64,000 nucleotides of DNA, from the NCBI RefSeq assembly GCF_019904175.1, contig NZ_CP061913.1, positions 1,736,001 to 1,800,000 of the forward strand. The letters run 5' to 3'. The stretch comes from Dactylosporangium vinaceum (GTDB lineage Bacteria; Actinomycetota; Actinomycetes; Mycobacteriales; Micromonosporaceae). The notes below the pieces were generated by a model. That model searched no databases. It saw only the letters and a program-made list of their open reading frames with translations, and was not told the origin of the DNA. The translations under genes were made by a program, and so were the position numbers. This document shows, piece by piece, positions 47,253 through 55,609 of this stretch. Each line of letters starts with the position of its first letter. Position 1 is the stretch's first letter.

Positions 47253-49003
47253 GGAGCGATCACCGCGTTCGGGCTCGGGTTCGGGCTCGGGCTTTGGGCC
47301 GCCCTTGTGGTCTCACTTGGGCTCGGACTTTGGATTGTGCTCTCGCTCGGGCGCGTCCGCGCGGGAGCGGGCTCCTCGGCCAGGTCGTGGTTGGGGCGCA
47401 GCAGCCACCAGGCGGCGAACACCCAGAGGCCCGCGAGGACGCAGCTGCCGAGGATGTCGGTGGGGTGATGCATGCCGCGGTACATCCGCGAGACCGCCAC
47501 CCACAGCGGCATCAGCACCGCCGCCGCCACGGGCAGCCAGCGCCACCACGCGCGGGTGCGCGGCATGACCAGCACGGCCGCGACGAGCCAGATGCAGATG
47601 GTGGCCGCGACGTGCCCGGACGGGAAGCTCGACGTCGGCATCGGCCCGTCCATGTTCTCCACGTCCGGCCGGGCCCGCCCGACGATCGCGGCGCTGCCCA
47701 GGAAAAGGCTGAGCTCGCCGAACATGACAGTGACCAGAAAGACGACCGGCCGCCAGCGGCGTATCACGGCCAGCGCCAGGGCCCCGATCGCCAGGCCGAT
47801 GGCGAGGATGGCATGGGTGTTGCCGACCTCGCTGCCGACGATTGTGACGTGTCCGAGCGCGTCCGTACGGTGCCCGGCGAACCAGTGCGGGATCGTGCTG
47901 TCGCCCAGAATGTTGCCGTTGCCGGCGCGGTAGCGGGCCAGCGGGACGCCAAGCCCGACGAGCGCGCCGAACGTCAGCACCCATGCCACGCCGAGCCCGG
48001 CAACAATCCACCCCCGCCCACGCCTGCTCTCGCTTCCGCGCGGCGTGCCGCTTCCGCGCATGGGGTCGCTTCCGCGCGTGGTCGCCGCGTCGCCGTCCGT
48101 GCGCGCGGCGGCGAGGTCGCTTCCGCGCGGCGTGCCGCTCCCGCGGGTCAGGCCGCTTCCGCGCGGCGAGTCGCTCCCGCGCGTGGTCGCCGCGTCGCCG
48201 TCCGCGCGCGCGGGAGCGTCGTCGCTTCCGCGCGAGTGGAGGAGCGGCAGCTCACGCTCGGGGATGGGCGGGTGCGACGAGGTCAGCTGGAGGTCGTCGG
48301 CGGCCTCGGGCGCCAACCCCACGACCAGCGGCGCGGTGACCTGCTCGCCGCGCTCGTACCGCCACAGCTCGAACGCCCCCGCGCACAGCCCCACCCAGGC
48401 CACGGCCAGCGACCAGCCGCCCAGGACGTCGGAGAGGAAGTGCACGCCGAGCGCCAGCCGGCTGAACCCGATGAGGGCCACCAGCGCCCCCACCGCGATG
48501 AGCAGCGGCCGCCGCCACCGCGCGGGCAGGGCCGGCAGGAAGACCAGGACCAGCGCCGCATAACAGATGAACGAGTTCAGCGAGTGGCCGCTGGGGAAGC
48601 TGTTGCCGCCCCCGTGCGCGACGGGCTGCTCGACGACGGGGCGCAGGCGGCCGACCGCGATCTTGAGTACCGGGTCGAGGACGAGGCCCCCGAGCGAGGT
48701 GGCCAGCAGGAAGAGGGCCAGGCGGAATTGTCGGCGCACCAGCAGTACCACCGAAGCAATGGCAATGAACCAGCCGAGCACGCCGAAGCTGCCGAGCCGG
48801 CTGATGCCGCCCATGAGCTGGACGAGGGCGTCACTCGGCGCGACCAGGCGATTCAGGCTGTTCGCGACGCCGCGGTCGATCGACTCCATCGGCACCCAGC
48901 GCACCCGCACGGCGATCACCAGCACGGTGAACAGCAACGCCGCGGCGCTGAACGCGGAGATGCGTAGAAGTGTCGCCTTGTCACGTCTCACGTTTGATGG
49001 CAT
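47249..49003 (-). CDS. Membrane protein with two PAP2 phosphatase domains
   Basis: A 584-residue fusion of two PAP2/DedA-unrelated lipid phosphatase domains. ATG 49003 (MPSNVRRDKATLL) starts before the first helix; the frame upstream is antisense. Domain 1 has KIAVGRLRP (114-122), NSFPSGHS (135-141) and SRLALGVHFLSD (181-192). Domain 2 has GRARP, SSFPSGHVAA and SRMYRGMHHPTD, so both active sites look complete. Known relatives dephosphorylate phosphatidic acid, undecaprenyl diphosphate or similar lipids; one domain per chain is the rule. The linker (about 250-330) is a Ser/Arg/Gly/Asp repeat. The C-terminal tail is Ser/Pro-rich. Confidence 0.88.
   Translation of the reverse strand: MPSNVRRDKATLLRISAFSAAALLFTVLVIAVRVRWVPMESIDRGVANSLNRLVAPSDALVQLMGGISRLGSFGVLGWFIAIASVVLLVRRQFRLALFLLATSLGGLVLDPVLKIAVGRLRPVVEQPVAHGGGNSFPSGHSLNSFICYAALVLVFLPALPARWRRPLLIAVGALVALIGFSRLALGVHFLSDVLGGWSLAVAWVGLCAGAFELWRYERGEQVTAPLVVGLAPEAADDLQLTSSHPPIPERELPLLHSRGSDDAPARADGDAATTRGSDSPRGSGLTRGSGTPRGSDLAAARTDGDAATTRGSDPMRGSGTPRGSESRRGRGWIVAGLGVAWVLTFGALVGLGVPLARYRAGNGNILGDSTIPHWFAGHRTDALGHVTIVGSEVGNTHAILAIGLAIGALALAVIRRWRPVVFLVTVMFGELSLFLGSAAIVGRARPDVENMDGPMPTSSFPSGHVAATICIWLVAAVLVMPRTRAWWRWLPVAAAVLMPLWVAVSRMYRGMHHPTDILGSCVLAGLWVFAAWWLLRPNHDLAEEPAPARTRPSESTIQSPSPSETTRAAQSPSPNPSPNAVIAP
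48010..48235 (-). repeat. Repeat insertion in the linker of the double PAP2 gene
   Basis: The + strand shows repeated GCTTCCGCGCG and GTGGTCGCCGCGTCGCCGTCC words; the protein reads DGDAATTRGSD twice and RGSGTPRGS twice. The composition matches the intergenic repeat islands. The insertion keeps the reading frame and falls between the two domains. Confidence 0.65.
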
Positions 49004-49027
49004 GCCCAACCTGGGGATTGGCAGAAC

Positions 49028-49810
49028 ATGAGGAACAACGATCTGCTCAAGTACCTGACAAGGGTGGGGTTCACCGGCTATGGGCTCTTGCACCTCGCGC
49101 TCGCCTGGGTCGCCGCGCAGATCGCGTTCGGCGGCGGCGGCGAGGAGGCGGACCAGTCGGGTGCCTTCCAGAAGCTCGCCGACCAGCCGTTCGGCGCCAT
49201 CCTGCTGTGGTTCGTGATCGTCTGCCTGGTGGCGCTCGCGGTGTGGCAGGCGATTCTCGCCATTTGGGGTCATACGGACTCGCACGGCAAAGAGCGCATT
49301 TTCGAGCGGGTCGCCTCCGGCGCTCGCGTGATCGTCTACTGCGGCCTCGCGTGGACGGCCGGCAAGGTGGTCCTGGGCACGCCGTCCTCCAGCGCCCAGC
49401 AGCAGCAGGACGCGGCCGCGGGCATCATGGCCAAGCCGGCGGGGGAGTGGCTCGTCGGGCTGGCCGGTCTCGTGGTCATCGGCTTCGGCATCGGCATGAT
49501 CTACTACGGGTACAAGAAGAAGTTCGAAAAGAAACTGCAATTTGCTGCGGGGGTACGTCACCAGGCCGCCGTCCGCGCGGGCCAGATCGGCTACGCGGCG
49601 AAGGGTGTGGCGTTCGGCATCGTGGGGTACCTGCTGCTCGACGCCGCGATCACGAACGACCCCGGCAAGTCGCGGGGCCTGGACGCGGCGCTGCACACCC
49701 TCGCCGGGCAGCCCTACGGCAAGTTCCTGCTGCTGGCGGTCGCGCTCGGGGTGGCCGCGTTCGGCGTGTTCTGCTTCTTCCAGGCGAGATACCGCAAGGT
49801 GGGGTCATGA
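49028..49810 (+). CDS. DUF1206 membrane protein
   Basis: A 260-residue protein built from three repeats of a two-helix unit, each with a basic R(V/A)G(F/Q)xGYG/A motif: TRVGFTGYGLLHLALAW, ARVIVYCGLAWTAGK and RAGQIGYAAKGVAFGIVGYLLL. This is the DUF1206 pattern, found in many bacteria with no assigned function. It is divergent from the PAP2 gene, with 24 bp between the two starts. Its TGA overlaps the ATG of a 20-codon bridging ORF, which links it to the diacylglycerol-kinase-like gene. Confidence 0.88.
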   Translation: MRNNDLLKYLTRVGFTGYGLLHLALAWVAAQIAFGGGGEEADQSGAFQKLADQPFGAILLWFVIVCLVALAVWQAILAIWGHTDSHGKERIFERVASGARVIVYCGLAWTAGKVVLGTPSSSAQQQQDAAAGIMAKPAGEWLVGLAGLVVIGFGIGMIYYGYKKKFEKKLQFAAGVRHQAAVRAGQIGYAAKGVAFGIVGYLLLDAAITNDPGKSRGLDAALHTLAGQPYGKFLLLAVALGVAAFGVFCFFQARYRKVGS

Positions 49811-49869
49811 GCGACGCCGGCGAGCCCGGGGTGAAGGCCGCGACGACGCGGGCGGGGGTGCCGGCGTGA
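49807..49869 (+). CDS. 20-residue bridging mini-ORF
   Basis: ATG 49807 overlaps the DUF1206 stop (ATGA) and its TGA overlaps GTG 49866 of the next gene (GTGA). The product would be MSDAGEPGVKAATTRAGVPA, with no recognised similarity. Its role would be to carry ribosomes across the 55-nt gap. It differs in length and sequence from the 30-codon bridges. Confidence 0.4.
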   Translation: MSDAGEPGVKAATTRAGVPA

Positions 49870-50756
49870 CCGTCAAGTCCGCGATCGTCATCAACCCGTC
49901 AAAGGTCCTCGATATGGACGAGCGGCGGCGTGAGCTGTTCGGCGCGGTCGCGGACGCGGGCTGGCCCGAGCCGCTCTGGCTGGAGACGACGCCCGAGGAC
50001 CCCGGCTGCGGCATGGCCCGCGCGGCCGCGGCGGAGGGGGTCGAGGTGGTGCTTGTCTGCGGCGGCGACGGTACCGTCATGGCCGTCGCCGGCGAGCTGG
50101 CCGGCACGGACGTCGCCGTCGCGCTCATCCCCTCCGGCACCGGCAATCTGCTCGCCACCAACCTCGGCATCCCGCGCGACGTCGCGGAGTCGGTCGCCGT
50201 CGCCATCACGGGCAAGCGGCGCCGGATCGACGTCGGCGAGGTCGACGGGTGCGGCATCTTCACGGTCATGGCCGGGATGGGCTTCGACGCGGCGATGGTG
50301 GGCGACACGCCCGACTCGGCCAAGGCGAGGTTCGGCTGGGCCGCGTACGTCGCGACCGGGCTGCGCAACCTCACCCGGCGCCGCGCGTCGGTGCGCATCC
50401 GGCTCGACGGCGGCAAGTGGCTGCACCGGCGGGCCAGCACCGTGCTGGTGGCGAACGTGGGGCGGCTGCAGGGCGGCCTGCCGCTGCTGCCGGACGCCGA
50501 GCCGGACGACGGCTGCCTGGATGTGGCGGTGCTGACGCCGCGCCATGTCGGCGACTGGCTGCGGCTGGCCGGAGGGGTACTGCTGCGGCGCGGAAATGAT
50601 ACTCACGGACTGGAGACGTTCCGGGCGCAGTCGGTCGAGGTCCAGGCGGCCCGGGACGAACCGCGGGAGCTCGACGGGGACGTCATCGCGCCCGCGCGGC
50701 AGCTGACCGCCCGGGTCCGGCCCGGGGCGCTCGTCGTCTGTGTGCCTGCGGACTAG
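49866..50756 (+). CDS. Diacylglycerol/lipid kinase family protein
   Basis: A 296-residue DAGK-catalytic-domain protein. GTG 49866 (MTVKSAIVINPSKV) gives the standard N-terminus. The ATP site GGDGT is at 66-70 and the SGTGN stretch at 90-94, both intact. The C-terminal beta-sandwich includes GMGFDAAMVGDTP and a basic RRRASVRIRLDGG. Relatives phosphorylate diacylglycerol or other lipids. Its neighbours are a double lipid phosphatase and a phospholipase D, so a lipid-phosphate cycle is a fair inference. It is linked to the DUF1206 gene through the 20-codon bridge. Confidence 0.9.
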   Translation: MTVKSAIVINPSKVLDMDERRRELFGAVADAGWPEPLWLETTPEDPGCGMARAAAAEGVEVVLVCGGDGTVMAVAGELAGTDVAVALIPSGTGNLLATNLGIPRDVAESVAVAITGKRRRIDVGEVDGCGIFTVMAGMGFDAAMVGDTPDSAKARFGWAAYVATGLRNLTRRRASVRIRLDGGKWLHRRASTVLVANVGRLQGGLPLLPDAEPDDGCLDVAVLTPRHVGDWLRLAGGVLLRRGNDTHGLETFRAQSVEVQAARDEPRELDGDVIAPARQLTARVRPGALVVCVPAD

Positions 50757-50785
50757 GGCTCAGGGCGGCGGCGCGGGCGCGTCAG

Positions 50786-51145
50786 CTATTTGCCTGGATT
50801 GTCATCATCCGGGCGCTTCAGGTCTTCTTCCCAGCTGCGCAGCAGCTCGGCGTCGCGGCGCGACTGCGCGGTGTCGATCCCGCGCAGGAAGTCCGGGTCG
50901 TCGTCCGGCGCCGTGACCTTCTTGCGGCTGCGGCCGCCGGCGACCACGCCCGCGCGCTGCTCCAACGACACCGGCCGACCGGCGAAGAACCAGGCCACCG
51001 GGCCGATGACCGGCACGAGCAGGATGATCAGAACCCAGACGGTCTTGGGCAGCCCGCGGATGTCCTCGCGCTCCGAGGACAGACAGTCGATCAACGCCAG
51101 CAGCGTCGCGACAAGCACGATCAAGAAGGGCAATGCACGTCCCAT
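50786..51145 (-). CDS. PLDc_N-type small membrane protein
   Basis: A 119-residue protein with two helices (LPFLIVLVATLLALIDCL and VWVLIILLVPVIGPVAWFFAG, with the LPKTVW...P.IGPVAWF signature of the phospholipase D N-terminal/PLDc_N domain) and a charged cytoplasmic tail (KKVTAPDDDPDFLRGIDTAQSRR). These stand-alone domains are frequent in actinobacteria, function unknown. Convergent with the kinase gene, 29 nt apart. Confidence 0.85.
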   Translation of the reverse strand: MGRALPFLIVLVATLLALIDCLSSEREDIRGLPKTVWVLIILLVPVIGPVAWFFAGRPVSLEQRAGVVAGGRSRKKVTAPDDDPDFLRGIDTAQSRRDAELLRSWEEDLKRPDDDNPGK

Positions 51146-51172
51146 GGCGCAATGATGACTCAGCCGAGGGGG

Positions 51173-51454
51173 TCATGACACCAGCAACAGGGTGCCCATC
51201 GCGCAGTACAGCAGGATGAGCCCGACCAGGGCGGGCAGTTCTCGCCCGACGGGGGTGGTCATGCGGCTCGTCCGGTGCCGGCTGAGCGCGACCGCGCCCG
51301 CCCACACGAGCCCCGTGGCGGCGACGACGAGCCCGGCCGCCATCGACTCCAGGTGTACCGCGGACAGGCGGGCCAGCAGCAGCGCGACGACGGTCATCGA
51401 GATCAGCGTGCGGCGCCACGAGAGCTGGGTGCGCTCGGTCTGGGTCTCCTTCAC
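51173..51454 (-). CDS. DUF202 membrane protein, short
   Basis: A 93-residue protein: QTERTQLSWRRTLISMTVVALLLARL is the DUF202 signature (ERT.L.W.RT), followed by two more helices. GTG 51454 overlaps the TGA of the upstream DUF202 gene (GTGA), so they form a coupled pair. Function unknown; such pairs are common in actinobacteria. Confidence 0.85.
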   Translation of the reverse strand: MKETQTERTQLSWRRTLISMTVVALLLARLSAVHLESMAAGLVVAATGLVWAGAVALSRHRTSRMTTPVGRELPALVGLILLYCAMGTLLLVS

Positions 51455-51822
51455 GCGAGCGTGGCGATCAGCAGTGCGACCGCGCCCGCGGTGATCACGA
51501 GGGCAAGGGCTGCGGGGAAGCGGGACGGGGGCAGCGCCGCGCCCGTGCGCATCGCCTTCTCCGAGCGAGCCCAGTGATCGACCGCCCGGATTGCGACGAG
51601 GGCGCCGAGCGCAAGGAGTGCCACCGCGATCACGACGCGTAACCGGTGCTCAGGAAGGAACTGCGCGACCGCGAGACCACCGCCGATCAGCGCCAGCGCG
51701 GTGCGCAGCCAGGCCAGGAAGGTGCGCTCGTTGGCCAGGGAGAAGCGGTAGTCCGGTGTGGTCCCGACCGAGCGGACCTCGTCAGGGTCGAACCAGAGGC
51801 GAACCGCGGACCACATGGACAT
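51451..51822 (-). CDS. DUF202 (YidH-like) membrane protein
   Basis: A 123-residue protein with SLANERTFLAWLRTALALIGGGLAV, the YidH/DUF202 signature, and three helices in all. ATG 51822 is the first start; an ATG two codons later (51816) is possible. Divergent from the FtsX gene with only 32 bp between start codons, so the promoters overlap. Confidence 0.87.
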   Translation of the reverse strand: MSMWSAVRLWFDPDEVRSVGTTPDYRFSLANERTFLAWLRTALALIGGGLAVAQFLPEHRLRVVIAVALLALGALVAIRAVDHWARSEKAMRTGAALPPSRFPAALALVITAGAVALLIATLA

Positions 51823-51842
51823 GAACTGTCAGACTCCCTCAG

Positions 51843-51848
51843 TACTCT
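51843..51848 (+). promoter_or_regulatory. -10 element TACTCT, leaderless promoter
   Basis: TACTCT, six bases, GTG 51855. No ribosome-binding site precedes the GTG. Confidence 0.6.
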
Positions 51849-51854
51849 CGGCTC

Positions 51855-54389
51855 GTGCTTCGAACGACGCTCGCCGGACTGCGTGCTCACAAGGTACGTC
51901 TTGTGCTGACCGCCGTCGCCGTGATGATCGGTGTGGGATTCCTCGCGGGGACCCTCGTCTACGGCGACACGGCGCGCGCCGCCTTCTACGACGACCTGGC
52001 CCGGGCGGCCCGCAACGTCGATGCGTCGGCCGGGCCGGAGCGGGTGCCGTTCGGCGACCAGACATCCGGCTTCACCGAGTCCAGCCGCCGCCTCGGCTTC
52101 GACGACCTCGACGCGGTCCGCGGCCTGCCGCAGGTGCTGCGCGCGGACGGGCGGATGGCCGAGCGGCTGTCGATGCTCGACCCCGGGGGTCGCCTGATCG
52201 CTAACTTCGGCAAGGTCGGCTGGGCCGTGTCCACCCCCGGCGATCACGCGCTGAGCATGTTCGACACCGCGACCGGGCGGCTGCCGCAGCGGGACGGCGA
52301 GATCGCCATCGACTCGGTGACGGCGGAGGTGTACCACTTCGGCCCCGGCGCGTCCGTCGACGTCATCGGACCGGACGGCCGCCAGGTCGCCCTGACCCTG
52401 GTCGGCACCTTCGACCTCGGCGCCAACAAGCGCTTCGCCGGCCTGAGCGTCGCCGCCCTCACTCCCGGCGACATGCGCGCGGTCGCGGGCGCGACCGGCT
52501 ACGCCGAGGTCGTCGCGTCGGCGCGCCCGGGCGTGACCGAGGCCGCCCTCGCCGCTGCGATGCGAGAGCGCCTCGGTGCCGGCCCGCGCGTGCTGAGCGG
52601 CGAGCGGCTGCGCGGCATCTACGCGACGGCGGCGGCGAAGTACGTCAACGGCTTCCTGGTCGTGCTCTTCGCATTCGGCCTCGTCGCGCTGGCCGTGTCG
52701 GTCTTCGTGATCGCCAACACGTTCGCCATCCTCGTCGCCCAGCGGGTCCGCGAACTGGCCATGCTGCGCTGCGTGGGCGCCTCGCGGACGCAGCTGTTCG
52801 GCTCGGTGGTCCTCGAGGCGTTCGTCGTCGGCCTCGTCGCGTCCGTGGGCGGCCTGGTGGCCAGCGCCGGGGTCGGCTGGGTGCTGCTGGTCGGCCGCGA
52901 CGCGCTCGGCAAGTCCATCCAGATCGACCGCCTGGTCGTCGCGCCCACCACCGTCGCCGTCGCCCTGACCGCCGGCACCGTCTGCACCGTGCTCGCCTCG
53001 CTGCTGCCCGCGCTGACCGCGAGCCGGGTCCCGCCCATGGCCGCGCTGTCCGCCGCGCCGGTGGAGGCGGTCCTGCCGGGGCACCGCCGGCTGCGCCTGG
53101 GCGGTGCCTGGACCCTGGCGGGGGCTGGCGCGCTGCTCATCGCGGGCGGCACGCAGGCCCCGGGCTTCTTGGGTGTACCCGTAGTGTTTCTCGGCGCCAT
53201 CTCGCTCTTCGCGGCCGCGGTCGCCGCCGGCCCGTTCGTCATCGGCCGGGTCACCGCGTGGGCGGGCTGGCTGCCGTCCCGGCTGTTCGGCGCGCCCGCG
53301 CGGCTGGCCGTCCAGGGCGCCCGGCGCAACCCGAAGCGCGTCGCCGCCACCACCGGGGCGCTGGCGGTCGGCCTGGCGCTGATGAGCCTGTTCGCGGTAC
53401 TGCTGGCCACGACCAGGGCCCAGTCCGAGCGCGAACTCGACGAGAACTTCGCGGTCGACTACGTGGTCACCGGCGGCTTCGTCTTCAACGAGCGCACGCC
53501 GGCCATCCCCGCCACCGTCGTCACCGCCCTGCATGCCCGCACCGAGTTCGCCGCCGTGTCCGGCGCCCGCAGCAGCCGCACCGACGTGGACGGCCGCCCC
53601 ACCGAAGCCTGGTCGATGGAGCCGGGCGCGCTCGGCACCGCGCTGCGCCCGGAGGTCATGCGCGGCTCGGTCGCGCAGTTCGGCCCCGGCGACGCGGCCC
53701 TGAAAGGCTCCCTGGCGTCCGCCGTGGGCGCCGAGGTCGGCTCGAACGTCACGCTGGAGGGCCGGACGCTGCGCGTGGTGGCCATCTACGACGACGCCCC
53801 GTCAACCGGCGAGATCCTGCTGGACTGGACCGACTTCGCCACCGCCTTCGGCGCCCGCGGCCCCGACTCGGTGCTTGTCAAGGCCGCGGAAGGCGTTCCG
53901 TCGCAGACCTCCCGGGCCGCGGTGGACGACGCCGTACGCCAGGAGCCGCGCCTCCAGGTCTCCAGCCAGGCCGAGTGGCGGGCCAAGGTCACCGAGACCC
54001 TCGACCGCCAGCTCCTGGTCTTCTCGGCCCTGCTGGGCATGTCGATAGTCATCGCCCTGACCGGCATCGCCAACACGCTGGCCCTGTCGGTGCTCGAGCG
54101 CTCCCGCGAATCGTCATTGCTGCGAGCGCTCGGCCTGTCGCGAGCCCAGCTGCGGTGGACATTGATCCTGGAGTCGGTCCTGATGGCCGTCGTCGGCGCC
54201 GTGGTCGGCCTCGGCCTGGGCGTGGTGGCCGGCGCGGCGGCGGCGGTCGGCCTGATCCGCCAGTACGGCCACGGCTACCCGGTCATCCCGGTGGGTCAGC
54301 TGGCGCTCTACGCGCTGCTGGCCACGGCGGCCGCGGCCCTGGCTGCCCTACCCCCGGCCCGCCAGGCGATGCGAACAACCCTGCCGTGA
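51855..54389 (+). CDS. Two-FtsX-domain ABC permease without adjacent ATPase
   Basis: An 844-residue protein starting at GTG 51855 (MLRTTLAGLRAHKVRLVLTAVAVMIGVGFLAG). An N-terminal helix and external domain come first, then FtsX core 1 (about 255-390, VANTFAILVAQRVRELAMLRCVGASRTQLFGSVVLEAF, read as IANTFAI in the sequence), further helices, a second external domain, and FtsX core 2 (IANTLALSVLERSRESSLLRALGLSRAQLRWTLILES). It resembles actinobacterial two-domain exporters that normally sit next to a MacB-type ATPase; none is within reach here, so it must use one encoded elsewhere. It is a different branch from the permeases at 2881-17583. Confidence 0.88.
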   Translation: MLRTTLAGLRAHKVRLVLTAVAVMIGVGFLAGTLVYGDTARAAFYDDLARAARNVDASAGPERVPFGDQTSGFTESSRRLGFDDLDAVRGLPQVLRADGRMAERLSMLDPGGRLIANFGKVGWAVSTPGDHALSMFDTATGRLPQRDGEIAIDSVTAEVYHFGPGASVDVIGPDGRQVALTLVGTFDLGANKRFAGLSVAALTPGDMRAVAGATGYAEVVASARPGVTEAALAAAMRERLGAGPRVLSGERLRGIYATAAAKYVNGFLVVLFAFGLVALAVSVFVIANTFAILVAQRVRELAMLRCVGASRTQLFGSVVLEAFVVGLVASVGGLVASAGVGWVLLVGRDALGKSIQIDRLVVAPTTVAVALTAGTVCTVLASLLPALTASRVPPMAALSAAPVEAVLPGHRRLRLGGAWTLAGAGALLIAGGTQAPGFLGVPVVFLGAISLFAAAVAAGPFVIGRVTAWAGWLPSRLFGAPARLAVQGARRNPKRVAATTGALAVGLALMSLFAVLLATTRAQSERELDENFAVDYVVTGGFVFNERTPAIPATVVTALHARTEFAAVSGARSSRTDVDGRPTEAWSMEPGALGTALRPEVMRGSVAQFGPGDAALKGSLASAVGAEVGSNVTLEGRTLRVVAIYDDAPSTGEILLDWTDFATAFGARGPDSVLVKAAEGVPSQTSRAAVDDAVRQEPRLQVSSQAEWRAKVTETLDRQLLVFSALLGMSIVIALTGIANTLALSVLERSRESSLLRALGLSRAQLRWTLILESVLMAVVGAVVGLGLGVVAGAAAAVGLIRQYGHGYPVIPVGQLALYALLATAAAALAALPPARQAMRTTLP

Positions 54390-54442
54390 CGCTCCCGGCG
54401 ACGCATCCGCGCGGCTCAACGCAGGGCCGGTGGGCGGCCCGC

Positions 54443-54643
54443 TCAGTGAGATTCGTCCAGGTGCCAGAGTTCGCGGATCGTGTCGGAGACGCAGGCCTCG
54501 CGGGGTCGTCCGCAGGTGCAGAGGTGCTCGTCCGGGTGGTCGCGGCGGCGGTGTGTGACCAATTCCGCAGCGTGCTGGGCGACCGCAGCCGACAGCGGAC
54601 GCTGGACCTCGATGATGACGGATTTTTGCGACAATTCCTCCAC
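54443..54643 (-). CDS. Small Cys-containing protein of unknown function
   Basis: A 66-residue protein from GTG 54643: MEELSQKSVIIEVQRPLSAA, then a His/Arg-rich helix AAELVTHRRRDHPDEH and LCTCGRPREACVSDTIRELWHL. The CxC...C cluster with nearby His could bind a metal. Composition and hydrophobic pattern look like a real protein, unlike other frames here. It faces the FtsX gene tail-to-tail and is divergent from etfB. No family name is recognised. Confidence 0.6.
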   Translation of the reverse strand: MEELSQKSVIIEVQRPLSAAVAQHAAELVTHRRRDHPDEHLCTCGRPREACVSDTIRELWHLDESH

Positions 54644-54815
54644 CCCCGCGTCTCATCGTGCGCCCGGTTCGTGATGCTTTTCACCGCCATCCTGAACCTA
54701 CTCCTGAGTAACATCGTGGAGGCGAACCTGTTTCGGCTCGGTGTGAGCCGTAACGTGGGGCGCATGTCGCCAGCGACGGCGCGGTGACTGTCAAGCAGGA
54801 GGACCTCGGACCACG

Positions 54816-55595
54816 ATGAAGATCGTCGTACTCGTCAAGCAGGTGCCGGACTCCGGCGCGGAGCGCAACCTGCGCAGTGACGACAACACCGTCGACCGCG
54901 CGTCGGCGAACAATGTGATCAACGAGATGGACGAGTACGCCATCGAGGAGGCGCTGCGCCTCCAGGAGGCGCACGGCGGCGAGGTCGTCGTCCTGACCGT
55001 CGGCCCGGACCGCGCGACGGAGTCCATCCGCAAGGCCCTCTCCATGGGCCCGGACTCGGCCGTCCACGTGACCGACGAGGCGCTGCACGGCTCGTGCGCG
55101 GTCGCGACCTCGAAGGTGCTCGCCGCGGCCATCGGGCAGCAGCAGGCGGACCTGATCATCTGCGGCGCCGAGTCGACCGACGGCCGCGTCCAGGTCCTGC
55201 CGCACATGATCGCCGAGCGGCTGGGCATCGCCGCGCTGACCGGCGCCCGCAAGGTCACCGTCGAGGGGTCCCAGCTGACCATCGAGCGGCAGACGGATGA
55301 GGGCTACGAGGTCGTCACCGCCGCGACGCCGGCGATCGTGAGCGTCTGGGACACGATCAACGACCCGCGGTACCCCTCCTTCAAGGGCATCATGGCCGCG
55401 AAGAAGAAGCCGCTGCAGACCCTGTCGCTGGCCGACCTGGGTGTCGCGGCCGACAAGGTCGGCTCCGCCGGTGCGACGAGCGCCGTCGTCGAGCACAGCA
55501 AGCGGCCGCCGCGCCAGGCCGGCAACAAGGTCGACGCGGGCGACGACGGTGGCGTGAAGCTCGTCGGGTACCTCGCTTCCGAGAAGTTCGTGTAG
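54816..55595 (+). CDS. etfB: Electron transfer flavoprotein beta subunit
   Basis: A 259-residue subunit of the ETF heterodimer, which accepts electrons from acyl-CoA dehydrogenases and passes them to ETF-quinone oxidoreductase. It begins MKIVVLVKQVPDSGAERNLR and carries the ETF-beta signature region VTAATPAIVSVWDTINDPRYPSFKGIMAAKKKPL. ATG 54816 is preceded by AGGAGG, with a somewhat long spacing of 12. etfA follows after 14 nt, so this is the usual two-gene operon. It supports beta-oxidation or branched-chain amino-acid breakdown, in keeping with icmA and the enoyl-CoA hydratase. Confidence 0.96.
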   Translation: MKIVVLVKQVPDSGAERNLRSDDNTVDRASANNVINEMDEYAIEEALRLQEAHGGEVVVLTVGPDRATESIRKALSMGPDSAVHVTDEALHGSCAVATSKVLAAAIGQQQADLIICGAESTDGRVQVLPHMIAERLGIAALTGARKVTVEGSQLTIERQTDEGYEVVTAATPAIVSVWDTINDPRYPSFKGIMAAKKKPLQTLSLADLGVAADKVGSAGATSAVVEHSKRPPRQAGNKVDAGDDGGVKLVGYLASEKFV

Positions 55596-55609
55596 GGGAG
55601 ACGTCACTC

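Noticed and set aside
54283-54765. 160-codon minus-strand frame overlapping the 66-codon gene
   Set aside because: Arg/Ser-rich shadow composition; the 54443-54643 frame is more protein-like.
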